From Takifugu bimaculatus (lineage: Eukaryota > Chordata > Actinopteri > Tetraodontiformes > Tetraodontidae), in assembly GCA_004026145.2 (NCBI GenBank), contig CP034986.1, positions 13,999,804 to 14,063,803 on the forward strand: a DNA stretch of 64,000 nucleotides, written 5' to 3'. Shown piece by piece: positions 49,418 through 61,400 of this stretch. Under the pieces are notes generated by a model. That model was not told the origin of the DNA and searched no databases. It worked only from the letters and a program-made list of their open reading frames with translations. The first letter of the stretch is position 1. Each line of letters starts with the position of its first letter. A program made the position numbers and the translations under genes.

Positions 49418-50437
49418 CTAAAGGAGTTTGATATCATTCGAGTATGAACGCAGTATTCTTAATGTGACGATGAGTTTGATAGCCCTCCTAAACCAGGGAT
49501 AGAAGAGAGCATAAATCAAAGGGTTCATACAAGAGTTGATCATCATAATCCAAGACGAAACAGCAAAGTAAGATACGTTGTTGACAGTGTCTCCACCTGC
49601 GAGAGCTGGATAGTAATAGGGACCAAAACACAAGAGAAACACAGTGATCACAATCCCCAGAGTTCTGGCTGCTTTCCACTCTGATTTTGTCACTCTGGGA
49701 GCTGCATTCACAGCGAGGGCAACATTCTGAATACGAATGACCCGCATTTGGGCCACAGCAGCTATAAACACTCTCATGTACATAACAACCATGACAGTAC
49801 AGGGTAAAACAAAGGTGATAAATAAGTCAACAGTTCCAGAAATGTGGCTGATGACAACCACACACTCTCCGTGGCAGGAATTGTACCTTTCTGGCTGCTG
49901 GAGGTGGCCCATCAAAATATATCCATTGAAGAGTAGAGAACAGGCCCAACATAGGCAGATTGCAATTTTAGCTCTTCTCAGGGTTACCTTGGTGGTATAG
50001 AGCAGAGGGTCACAAATAGCCAGATAACGGTCAATAGAAATGAGCACCATGTTGCCCACAGATGCAGAAAGTACACAGTAGGACACATAAGGAGTCAGAG
50101 CACACATCAGCTTTCCTAAGCGCCAGCACATTTCCACATAACGCAGGCCCTCGATCGGCATCACCAGCAGCCCCACCACCAGATCAGAGACAGCAAGAGA
50201 GAGGAGCAGGGTGTTGGTGGGTGTGTGAAGCTGCCTAAAGTGAGAGATAGAGATGATGACAAGAAGGTTAAGAGTCACAGTGAGCAGAGAGAGTGAGGCC
50301 AGCAGGCTGATGAACACTGCAGTTTCAGAGAAGGTTTGGTTGAGCCTCTTGCAGGAGGAGTTAAGCTTAGCAAAGCAGGGCAAAGGTTCCCCAGTGCTCT
50401 CCATGAGACAGGAGAAGAAAAGGTGCAACTCCCCCAT
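49418..50437 (-). CDS. trace amine-associated receptor, copy C (clade III-like)
   Basis: Intact single-exon TAAR, 339 aa, very close to copies A and B. It has seven membrane segments, a DRY motif followed by LAICDP, and the TAAR-type TM7 ending NPLIYALFYPWFRR. Position 3.32 is Ser (50081-50083), and Asp is present at 5.42 in GTVDLFIT. It shares FNGY in TM4, where copies A and B have YNGS, so it differs from them in a ligand-facing region. Homology upstream of the gene continues only to about 50610, so this is the outer end of the array. Confidence 0.93.
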   Translation of the reverse strand: MGELHLFFSCLMESTGEPLPCFAKLNSSCKRLNQTFSETAVFISLLASLSLLTVTLNLLVIISISHFRQLHTPTNTLLLSLAVSDLVVGLLVMPIEGLRYVEMCWRLGKLMCALTPYVSYCVLSASVGNMVLISIDRYLAICDPLLYTTKVTLRRAKIAICLCWACSLLFNGYILMGHLQQPERYNSCHGECVVVISHISGTVDLFITFVLPCTVMVVMYMRVFIAAVAQMRVIRIQNVALAVNAAPRVTKSEWKAARTLGIVITVFLLCFGPYYYPALAGGDTVNNVSYFAVSSWIMMINSCMNPLIYALFYPWFRRAIKLIVTLRILRSYSNDIKLL

Positions 50438-50610
50438 CAGAAGCTAATTTATCCTCTTCAGGTTGGCCTTATTTCCCTCTGATCACCTCACCACTGATGC
50501 AACATAATTTTCCCTCCCTTCAAATCAAATGTCAGTCATTGTTGGATTCGGTCCTCATAGATCCCTTGTGTAAACCTGAATTCTCTTCTTCCTGCCCTAG
50601 TTGGAACTTG

Positions 50611-53600
50611 GTGTTTGTACCTTGTGAGTGATGCAGTCATCTATATTTACCTCTATCAAGGAGGGTTGTTTGACAGTCTGCATTTCTTTCTTGGTGGTCC
50701 GTGATTTACGAGTGCTTTTCTAGGTGTTGATGTGAATCCACACATAAGACCTCATAATCTCAATGTTTCCTAGATGCGCTTGTCAGAAGGCCTGTCTGCT
50801 GGAACAGTACATAAAATCTTGAATGTGTCCTATAAAGTCTCTGTCATCCCCATTGGTGATGAGGGAAACAATGGCTGTCATCTGGAAATATTCTTGAGCT
50901 TATCAATTGTTGAACTGAGTGCATATTCTGCGTTGTAAAGGCTGAACAAGAAAGGAACTCGGACCGGAGGCTCAAGTGTCTTTATTAAATTAGATGTGCT
51001 GCTGAAGCTGCTGAGGTCCTTGAGTTGAGGAGTATTCAGCACCTGAATGATACAGGATGTCTTCCACAGCTGTGACACTGTCCCCAAGGGCTGACTTCTT
51101 TCTAAAGCTGTTTTTGTCCTGTTTGATCCTTCTATTTCGTTCATATCTCCCATATTTGGTTGTTCCTTATTCTGCAGACACAAAAGGTCTATTTTTTTCC
51201 ACAGTGTGTGGTTCTGGTGGGTTCAGATTTCTCCATACAAGAGTTTCCGTCATAGGCCAGGCACTTTGTTAGTTTGTCCTTCCCATGTGTGCCAATTGAA
51301 TCTTCCCACAATCTTCATCAGGGTCTAGACTAGAGGAGAGTCAAATGGAATGTTGAAATAAAACTGGAAGACATTTTATCTCTCATTCGAGTGGTTCCTT
51401 CAGTACTGACTAATTATACGTTGGGTCTTTCAAGGCCTCATCTGCTTCTCCAGATGTTGTTTCTGTGGTACCCTTCCTTCATGATATGCTCAGGATTACA
51501 TCATCAACAGTCCCAGCCCGCCATCCTTTCTTTTACCACTCTTCTTTTGTCTGCATGTAAAAGTTGACAACCATCCAATTTGTGTGGTGAAGCCCAGTTC
51601 GACATATCTCTGCAAATCACTTTCTATGACAATGGGTCGGCGCTGCTAGGTCATTCATCTTGTTGGGGAGAGATTTTGCACTTCACATGAAGCTGGAGGG
51701 GAGGACACGTTAAATCTTCTCTCCTATCTCATTGCTTAGTTCCAGGCGAGCATTCTTCCCCTCTCTTCAGGCAGCACTGCCATGGTACAGAATGCTAAGA
51801 GTTGATCCCTTATGTCAAGTGTCGATGATCTCTGGACACAGTCATCAATTGCAATTGAAAGAGCCACCAGTACAAATGTTACCAGTTTCTCCTACATTGA
51901 ACTCAAGTTAAAATAGAAAAGTAGATGAAAGGAGCAAAAGCAAATGAAAACCTGACTTGAAAGCAGGAGCTGCTACAGGCCGCCCCGACTGTTGTGTAGG
52001 AAAGGATAAGTGTTTTCCCAAAACATCAGATTAAAATAGAATAGGGACATTTGACCCAGGACTGTGCAGAATTGGAAGATATAATTTAATCATTGTTTTG
52101 GGATGTAGTGCAATCCTCGCTCAGTTGGTGTGGAATCTGTGACTATTTAATTCAGCTTAGAAAGTACCTGAGAAAGTCTTCTGTTGCCTGGTGCAGGACA
52201 GCATCTATGGTGGAGAGGGGCTTTGCATTGACCTGTCATTTGGAGATCACGGGAAAGGGAATGTAGGACACCACCTGATGACCTCTCCTCTTGGAAAAGT
52301 CTATTGTATGTCAAAAACCCTGTTTTAGATACGGTGGCTGAGAAGTGCAATACAAAATGACATTTGTGAAACACTTTTTTTTTACATTTACAAAACAAAA
52401 TAATAATTTAAAAAAATGTGAATTAAAAAAAAATCACAAACCAGAATAAACTTTTATAAATGACACAAATTTACAAGTGGAGAAATACTTTCACCAACTC
52501 TAAAACAAATTCACAAATTGGACAAATTCGTCTGTGTGTGTCTGTGTGTGTCATCGCAAAAAAGAAAAGATCCTGAAAGCAGGTGTATGCCAACCCATCT
52601 GCACACCATTTTTACAACTTAGACAGGGAGCTTTTGCCAATATGGCATTCGTATTTTTACTTACGTGTGTGTTCATTCATGAAAAGTGGGATGGAGGTCA
52701 TATGTGAGATCTTACTTTTCCTTGGGTTGAAATCGTACACTAAAACACATTTGACTTGACGAGTTGTTGTGATAGTTTGTTTTTCTCGCACCTCTGACTG
52801 GTCAAATACCTCAGAGATTCAGAGGTGTCAAGCTTTGAATTTACAGACTCCTAATGAGACATGGGTGTTTATGTTTGGGTGAGAAGCTGACCTCCTGGGC
52901 ATGGGATTGTTTTGTGTGACTTCAGTGGTTGCCTGTTTTTATTTCCAGAAATTATACTATGTATATATTTTCCAAGGATGCAGCATAGCCATGTTTCTGA
53001 ATAACAGTTACAAATTGGTCAAATTGGGCATGTTGGCATTAATTATAAACAAACTTGAAAATGAAGTAGGGATCTGTATCCATCATTAAAAAGAATAGAC
53101 ATTGAATTAAAGGAGAAAATGGATTCTTTAATAGTTGAGAAATTATTATGGTGTTGGACAATTCATACCTTATGTTATAGGCCCAGTCAGTGTACCTCAA
53201 TGCTTAGTTCCATGTTCTAATGATTAGTGCTCCATTTTTGCTGATGATTTGGTTCTTTTTTGGTTTATCTTTTCTTTCCTCACTAATCAGCAAAGTTGCA
53301 TCACATAAACCGTGTTCCCGCTAGTTAAAAGTCGCTTTGTACATCATTACCATTTGCTTTAGCAGTTTGGATGTGTTACTTTATTCACGTGGGACAAACT
53401 CCTCTGAGAGACTTTTCTTGCTGTGTTTGATGCATTGTTGTTATGTCTGTGTGTGCAAACTTTTCCATATTTCTGGATAAGATTGCGTCATGTACAGGTA
53501 ATAGGTGCGGTCGCAGCTGTCATGTCAGGCTGTTTTCTTTATGTCATGTTTTCTTTTTTCATTCATTAGGGAACACTTAACAGCCAACATGACACTTCCG

Positions 53601-54480
53601 TTATTTGTCTTGTGGCCTGTTATTTACTACAGATTATTGTATACTACTTTAGAAAAGTTAAAACAAATACAATAAGACAACCTGACCACCGAAAGGAGCC
53701 TGAGAGTTTCTTAGTTAAGTCACTCTGGAGGATTTACCACCCTTGGAAATATTCAGTTCTGCATACAAAGTCCATTAAGTTTTAAATGAGACAAATAATG
53801 CAGACACATGCACACACATCTTTTGTACAGTTTTCATGGATGTGACAACATTCAAAGCAGATTTTACAAAACTTTCAGGAAACTTTTTTTTTTGCATGTA
53901 AATAAAACCAATAAACACAGTCTAGAATTGCACAGTTATATGATTCATACATTAGTGAAACCACTGAAGTGACATTAAATTGCTTTTACCTTGAAATAGA
54001 AAATTAGCAAAGTTACAAGTACATGTTTAAGAACAAATACTCTACGTACTGTAAGTCCAGACTTAACCAAATTTAAGAATAGGCCACATAGAGCTTTATT
54101 TTTTGGAAAGTTGATTGAGTTGGCCTTAAACAAGATGTCCCAAAAAGTGACTGGAGCCCCCTGAGCATTAAGGAAACAATGTTTAAAATAGGCATTATCG
54201 GCCACAGAAACAATTCCACCTTGCATACTACTTTAATAAGTCAGTATGTCAAGGGCATAAGCTGCTACGTCACCTATTGTATGCTCCCCCCATTTGCAGG
54301 TAGAATTTAAAATTTGGAAAAATACTTTAATTTTCCGTCTCGCAGTATTAGTTTTAATTAATATTTTTGCAATACTATCTTCCTTAATACAAATGTTTGA
54401 AAACGGACCGTATGGGAGACGCAGTCAAACGAAATAATGTAGTGTGGGGTTAAACCTGACGGTGGCGGTAATGAGCTTAC
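50611..54480. other. intergenic, TAAR array to n6amt1
   Basis: About 3.9 kb, AT-rich, with no gene I can support. The array homology stops at about 50610. Only short unsupported frames and homopolymer runs are seen. Confidence 0.5.
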
Positions 54481-54544
54481 ACTCTGGATGTGAGCTGCGT
54501 TTCACCACTAAAAGAAGAAGAATTGGGACCAAGCGGAAGTTAAG
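54400..54544 (+). promoter_or_regulatory. n6amt1: n6amt1 promoter and probable non-coding exon 1
   Basis: Sequence ending GGAAGTTAAG|GTAAGT, with the donor at 54545, precedes the coding exon at 54785. The stretch GGTGGCGGTAATGAGC followed by AAAAGAAGAAGAA looks like a common vertebrate repeat, so the promoter may lie in or next to repeat-derived DNA. The start site is not visible. Confidence 0.4.
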
Positions 54545-54784
54545 GTAAGTAATATGTGATGGAACTACTACAATGTTTCATTTAAAATTAACCACCAGTG
54601 ATATTGGCATTGTTTATATTTTAGCTTCCACGTTTCGTGTGTAATTTGTCGTTGGTAAACAGGGCTGTAAGCGCACAGGCGATATTTCTGTCTTGACGTC
54701 CCATGCCACACGTGGGTGCTGAATGCTAATGGTTAAATGTTAACTCCTAATGACAACTTCTGAATTTCCAGCCGACGACTCAAC

Positions 54785-55507
54785 ATGTCTGCCAGTTATC
54801 CGACACCAGTTTACTCCCACGTCGGTCGAGGAGACTTCAGAGACGTCTATGAGCCGGCGGAGGACACTTTTCTACTCATGGACGCCCTGGAGAAAGACGC
54901 AGAGAGGCTGCGGCAGAGCTGGTGAGTAGTGGAATGCATCCAAAAGTATCGACTCATTTACTGTACTGAAGCACCAATGCAAAGAACTGCATAGTAATGC
55001 AAAGCATACCCGAATACACTCTTTTGCTAGTCCCATGGCACTCTTTGAAACGCTAAATTTAAATGTAAACTTATTTTCAAGTCACTGCAAAACATATTTA
55101 CATTTTGATAACGAACTCTAACAATCACAGCTCAACTTAAATAATTGTAAAAACATTTTTTAATTCCAACACATTGCTTTTAGACCAAACCTCAAAACAT
55201 GAGTAGGTCAGAGATGATCGGTCAGAAGATAATTTCAAATCTCGTGTACAGCGCCCTCCAGTGGACAAACAACACAACTGCAATACCAGCAAAATGGGTA
55301 AACTAGATTTTCCTTCGTCATTTTGCTTGAATTTTACAATTTTACATTTAGTAAAGGTAATGCGGCCGATATCAATAGAACAAAAATACTATTTAACATA
55401 ATCAGCATTTTCGGGTCAATCACTGAGTTTGAATAATCAAATTTGATCCGATCACTTGAGGCAGCAATATTTTTATTTCAATACCATGTATGCACTTGAT
55501 ATACACA

Positions 55508-55547
<40 letters not shown>

Positions 55548-58338
55548 TATATAAATATTCAGCACTGTAGATATATAACTTCAAAGTAATCAAGACAAAT
55601 CAAAATAACTAAAAGACAGAAATAATGGCTGAAACAAATTAACCTACTATAATGACTTTTACATTGATCTGTATCCATCATATTTAAGATTCCCCAAAAA
55701 AATGTCCACATAGAAATAGAGCTCAGAAAAGACATATAAAAACACAATTAAATGTCTGTATTTTGCTTTGTTTGTTTAAATCAAAAGAAGCAGTTTTCAT
55801 TGGTTTAAATGTGATTTTCTTCTTTGTATCGGTAGTTTTGACACAATGATTAGCCAGCAACATAGTAACCAGCAGTCAAATACGTTGGTGCAATGAAACT
55901 TCGTCATTATGGCCGATCATACACATTACATAAAATCTAAATATTGGCTGGTCCAATATAGCCAATTAGACTGGCAGACAGCCTATATTTTACTCAGTGA
56001 GTCTTTATGCTGCATGGTCAAATGAACAGGGCTGCAGCTTCCATCTCACTTACTTTTGGGTTCTAATACAGTAGACATCATGTGAAAGACAATAGTGATC
56101 TGGGGATGGGTCAACACTAAATGATCACTTTTGGGTGAAAGAATCTTTTCATGGCAAAATGAACGTACACAGATCTAAAGCACAGCCCTCCAACCCTAAT
56201 TAATTGAAATCCAGCTTCACTGGCAAAAATTCTCATCAGCTTCAACAGATTGTGATCATGTAATGTGAAGTATATTTTCTTATGGCTGGTCATTGTTGTA
56301 CTTTATATCAGCACTCGTGGAATGTCTCTTGTTCAAATTACTTGGTTTGAACTACCTCTTATAAAAATAGTTCTTTAAAATCAGTAATCTGCAGTCCTGT
56401 TCACAGTATCTCTACCTTAATCAAATACATCTGAGTCATTCTTCCAGCTCAAAATTTAAGATGTGCTGCAAAGTTACTTTAAAAATATTTATGTAGTACT
56501 TGTCGCAGTGTGTTCAATGAAATCTATTTTCCTTTCCTGCGTGTAGTCCAGCTGTGATTCTGGAGGTCGGCAGTGGTTCAGGAGTGGTGTCTGCATTTCT
56601 GGCATCAGTGATCGGACCTTCCGCTTTATATCTGTGAGTGATCCAGCCTAGAGCCGTATTCTTTTTGCTCTGCTAGGTAACGTATATTATTGTGTGTCTT
56701 TGCCTTCCAGTTGCACTGATGTGAATCCCGCTGCAGCACAGTGCACAGCAAAGACATCCTCCTCCAACAAAGTGTCGCTGCAACCTGTCATCACATCCCT
56801 GGTGAGTTTTCAATTTTTGCTATTCTGTTTGTGGAGCTATAGAATCTTGGTTTTGATGAAAACTGCATCACTCTGTGGAGCAGACGGGAGCTTTGTGTTG
56901 TCAGTTCAAAATGGTGAGTGCAGGAGAGGTGAGTCTGACATCGTTCACTCATCTTTTGTTTTGATGACTGGATTGTCTGATAGAAATATCTTAAAGTGCA
57001 CGTTGAATTGTGTTTGTAGCGTGGGTGTTTTCCAAGCAGTTGATTTAGATCTGTCACTCAGTCAACTGATTGGTTGATTTGAATGTGGTGTATGAGGTAA
57101 AGTTTTTACTTTACACAGTATCTTGTGCTAAATTTGTTGTTTGAGGTCACTTCCCAGCATTAATGGAATATGTGGCTGTAGGTGGCACTAGAGGTTAAAC
57201 CAGGTGACAGAATTGTTGTGTAAAAAACTGGCAAGTTGGTTTTGTTCACGTTATTACTCATTAATAGTGATGAGTGAATGAAACTTTAGTGAGGTCCTGA
57301 ACCACTTGGCCCAATTATTTTGAAAAGAGGTTAATTACCCCGAGGTTGTTATAGCGACCTCTTCTGGAAGAAAGTGAGCATTGCACTGCAGGATTTTAGT
57401 CAAATTGAATTAGGCTAGTTGGTGAGCAGGCTAGGCTAAATTTCATCCTCTTTGGACAAATAAACAATGAATGTGTGTATTGTTTTAAGGAGAAAATGCT
57501 GGAAAGATATGGCTGAGATTGGGTGTGCTTGTGTAACAAAGGGGCAATTATGTGGGATGGGGGACACTCAAAGATTTTTATTGAGGTACATTATTTTTTT
57601 TCCACAGTATTTGGATTTAACCAGTTTCTCTTTTTGCTTAAAATTTCTCCACATTTGGAGAATATTCTTTTACAGGGTCCAGAAGATGCTGGTGTGTGTA
57701 AAATTAAAAAGGTTGGGGTAAACATGTTTGTGGTAAAGCCAGTAGGCTCGTGAATGTGCTGATCTGGCAGCAGTGGGTCGCTCATGTTCTGCTGAAGCTT
57801 CAGTTTGTCTTGCCATCACGACTCTACAGGTTAATTTCAATCATTGTTTGTCTCTTGTAGGTGGACAGTCTTCTGTCCCGCTTAAGTGGGAAGGTGGATG
57901 TCCTCGTCTTCAACCCCCCGTATGTGGTCACCCCCTCTGAAGAGGTGTGTAAATTGTGCTGTTGTGACTCTACTCCACACACACAGGGCAAATGAACAGC
58001 CTCATTGTTTTGCAGGTCGGCAGCAGAGGAATCGAGGCTGCGTGGGCCGGAGGGAGCAGAGGACGGGAGGTCACCGACAGGTTTCTCCCCGTTGTGGCTC
58101 AGCTGCTCTCCACCAAGGGGTCCTTTTACCTCATTACGATTGCTGAGAATGACCCAGGTGAGTTTACAGACGTCCTTGGATGTCTCACAACGCCATAATA
58201 GGTCCTGACTGTTTAATTTTTGTCCCTCCAGAGGAAATCATCACTTCCCTTTGCCAGCAGGGTCTGCAAGGGGAGTCTTTCTTGACCAGGAGAGCTGGAA
58301 ATGAAAGACTCTCGGTTTTGCGCTTCCTACAGGGCTGA
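54785..58338 (+). CDS. n6amt1: n6amt1 (HemK2), glutamine/lysine methyltransferase
   Basis: SAM-dependent Rossmann-fold methyltransferase; with TRMT112 it methylates the GGQ glutamine of release factor eRF1, and histone H4 lysine 12 is a second reported target. Exons: 54785-54921, 56547-56633, 56711-56801, 57861-57944, 58016-58157, 58232-58338, phases 2, 2, 0, 0, 1; 215 aa (human 214). The start exon carries YEPAEDTFLLMDALE. SAM motif I is EVGSGSGVVS, motif II CTDVNP, and the catalytic NPPY is in VFNPPYVV. GIEAAWAGG is the conserved segment after it, and LSVLRF the usual end. Tail-to-tail with gart: only 121 bp separate the two stop codons. Very secure. Confidence 0.97.
54922..56546 (+). other. 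n6amt1: n6amt1 intron
   Basis: 1.6 kb intron, AT-rich, with an A-run of 28 at 55515-55542, possibly the tail of a retroposed element. No gene seen. Confidence 0.5.
56802..57860 (+). other. n6amt1: n6amt1 intron
   Basis: 1.06 kb intron between exons 3 and 4. The short frames inside it show no recognisable protein. No repeat identified. Confidence 0.5.
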
Positions 58339-58459
58339 TGCTTTGGTGAGTTGACTTTACAAAATCACTTTTCCAAATGATTTTCAGCAGGTGCATTTTA
58401 ATTGGTACAGCAGTTGACCTAAACATATTTACGGAATGTATAGAAGGGAATGTTAATCT

Positions 58460-61400
58460 TTAACATGTGTTCTTCAAGGGGGACCTCCACTCAATGTGTC
58501 CATCGTTTCCAAGACGGACAGTACCACTGGCCACCAGCTCAAGAGCCGTGGGGAAGGCTCTGTGTTCAGCCTCCCTGATTCTGTCACACAAGCTGTCCTC
58601 CGTGTCACCAACTAACACAGGCACAGCCTCCTGCACGATGATGGCACCTGCATCCACTTCCTCCTGCACAGAGCACAGCCAGACACTCAAGGATGTGAGT
58701 ATTAAAAATAAATCCCATCTGTATTTACAAAGTGCAGTATTCTTGTATGTTCAGCAGTCTTTGAAGACACGGTCACACCATCGGGAAATACGGCCACACG
58801 AGTGGCCTCAAGAGTTGGATTACAATGTCCTTTCCAGGTGGGTGTGGGGCAAATTCTGAATTTTAGAACTGCCCCCACCCACCTGAATCATACAAGAAAG
58901 AAAATGAAGGTTAATACTTACAGCGACAAAGTGGACTGTGCAGCCAGCGACTCTCACCCCTGCCTGCAGAGCCTGTTTCTGAGCATTCACACCCTTGAAT
59001 GAGGGCAGCAGAGATGGGTGGATGTTCAGCAGCTTTCCTGAAGGAAGAGAGACTATTAAACAGCGCAGTAAATATCAATTCAGTAATAGATTGATTTGAA
59101 TGTTCCCTCATACCAGTCCACTTCTTGACAAAAGTCCCTGTGAGGATCCGCATAAACCCAGCAAGACACACCAGCTCCACTCCAAACTCCTCCAGTACAG
59201 TGTTGATGGTGCTGTCAAACTCTGCACGGCTCCCGTATAGTTTGTGGTCCACCACCTGTGAAGGCCAAACAAATACATTAACTACTGGAAAGAATAAAAT
59301 CCTTGATCGGACTGGACTCCTCCATGCTTACCCGTGTCTGGATGCCAGCCAGAGATGCCCTCTTCAGGCCCTGAACTCCAGGTCTGTTGGAGATGACCAC
59401 CACAATCTGTGCAGAGCTGGACGGACGCTTGGCCTGGTCTATCAGTGCCTGCAGGTTGGTGCCTGTGGCCACCACAAGGAAGATATTTCCAGCTAAAACC
59501 AGCTGTGCCAAAAATGTTCAATTGGAAAAACAGGACACACACCTGTTCCAGATATCAGCACACCAACTCTGGTCCTCTTGTGAGGTGCACTGCTGTCCTG
59601 GTTGACGGCCATCCCATCACTACACGCAGGTTCTGCTTTCAGGAGGCTGTGCTTTAGGTTTCGCACCACCACAGGTTCTCCCCCTGCAATTTTTAAACAA
59701 AAGCAGTTGGTTTTGCTGCACTTTACATCAAAGGTCTAATTAAATGACACGAAGATCAGTGACCAGTATGCACTCATTTCTCACCAGGCTGCTTATGGGC
59801 CAGTGATCCGACGATCCAGGCTGCCGTCTTCTCTGCATGAAGCTGGTGGAGGACCACCTGAGCGTTGATGGGCGACACCACCAGCACTGCCCCCAGGCCA
59901 CAGTTGAAGGTGCGGGTCATCTCCGCCTCACTCAGTCCTCCCTCCTTGTAGAGCCAAGAAAACACAGAAGGGATGCTCCACCGAGATGCATCTGAGCAGC
60001 AGAGTAAATGTCAGCAAGGCAGTCGGAAGAGCTCCAAGATGGGGAGAGTATCATGTTTGTCACCTATATCGACAGCCAGTTCCTGGGGAAGCACCCGCGG
60101 GATGTTCTCGAGCAACCCTCCACCTGTGATGTGCGCATAGGCCTTAACAGCACCACTTCGCAGTATAGGCAGCAACAAGCGACTGTAGATCTTGGTTGGT
60201 GTCAGCAAAGCCTCTCCTGGAAGTTGCAATAAATTGAGTCAAACAATTTTGGTGATTTTTCTCGATGTGAATTAAACAAGACCGTGTCTGTTCAACAACG
60301 ACATTTGCCACGCAGTACATTAACATGGTAACAGTTTAAGGTCCTGTTGGGCAGATATGGCGACATCTTGTGGCGATAATATAGATTGCAAGAAGCCAAC
60401 ATTTATTTGCATGCATGAATTTAAAGTGAGCCAAGCGAAATGCCAATAAATACCTTGGTTTTTTTTTTTTTTTAATTTAAGCAGTACTTTATAAATTGGG
60501 CTTTTATAAACTCAAGGGTATGAAGATCAAAGGAAAAATCTGGGATGATTCCAATGGATGACTTTCTAACTGAGTTCTGTAGTGGTGACTCACCAATGGT
60601 CTGTGCTGATGTGCCAAAAGGGGAAGGGGAGCTGTAGCTGAGGTTGGCTCTCTCCAGGACTTTACGGACCAGGCTGAAGCCATTACTGTGGACCCCAGAG
60701 GAGGCGACACCAATCAGTAGGTCTCCTTCCGTGATGTCACCGATCCGAGGCAGGAGAGCTCCACGTTCCACTGCTCCGACACAGAACCCGGCCAGATCGT
60801 ACTCCCCTGCACTGTAAACACCTGGCATTTCTGCTGTCTCACCACCTGGAGAGGCAGAGAAAGGTGTGACAGATGGCAAAAATGAAGAACACCCATGATC
60901 GTCCTCACCGAGCAGAGCACATCCAGCCATTTCACAAGCTTTGGCAATGCCACCGATGACTGAGGAAGCAACGTCGACATCCAGGCTGCCACAGGAGAAA
61001 TAGTCGAGAAAGAAGAGCGGCTCTGCACCCTGAGCCAGCACATCGTTCACACACATCGCCACCAGGTCCTGGCCCAGGCCGCCATGGCAGGCCGCATGCC
61101 TGTGCGATCTGAAAATAAATACATAATGGATGCATTGCAAAAATAAAAACACATGAAATTAAATAAAGTTTGTAACAATGGCAACCTGTCCCTTGTGTAG
61201 ATTTTTAAATAAATCAGCAAATGATTTAAAACAAAAAAACAAACCTTGAGTTTGGTTCCTACTCCATCAGTTCCAGACACCAGGATGGGGTCCACAAAGC
61301 CTGCTGCCTTCAGGTCAAACAGGCCAGCAAAACCTCCCAGTTCAGCATTACAGCCTGATGGGAGGTGGGGGAGCAAACCCCAATTTGGTTTAGAGTTCAA

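Noticed and set aside
60472..60593. Extension of the gart AIRS exon to 60472
   Set aside because: A strong donor (GTGAGT) at 60593 and the phase of the next exon at 60216 show the reading beyond is intron.
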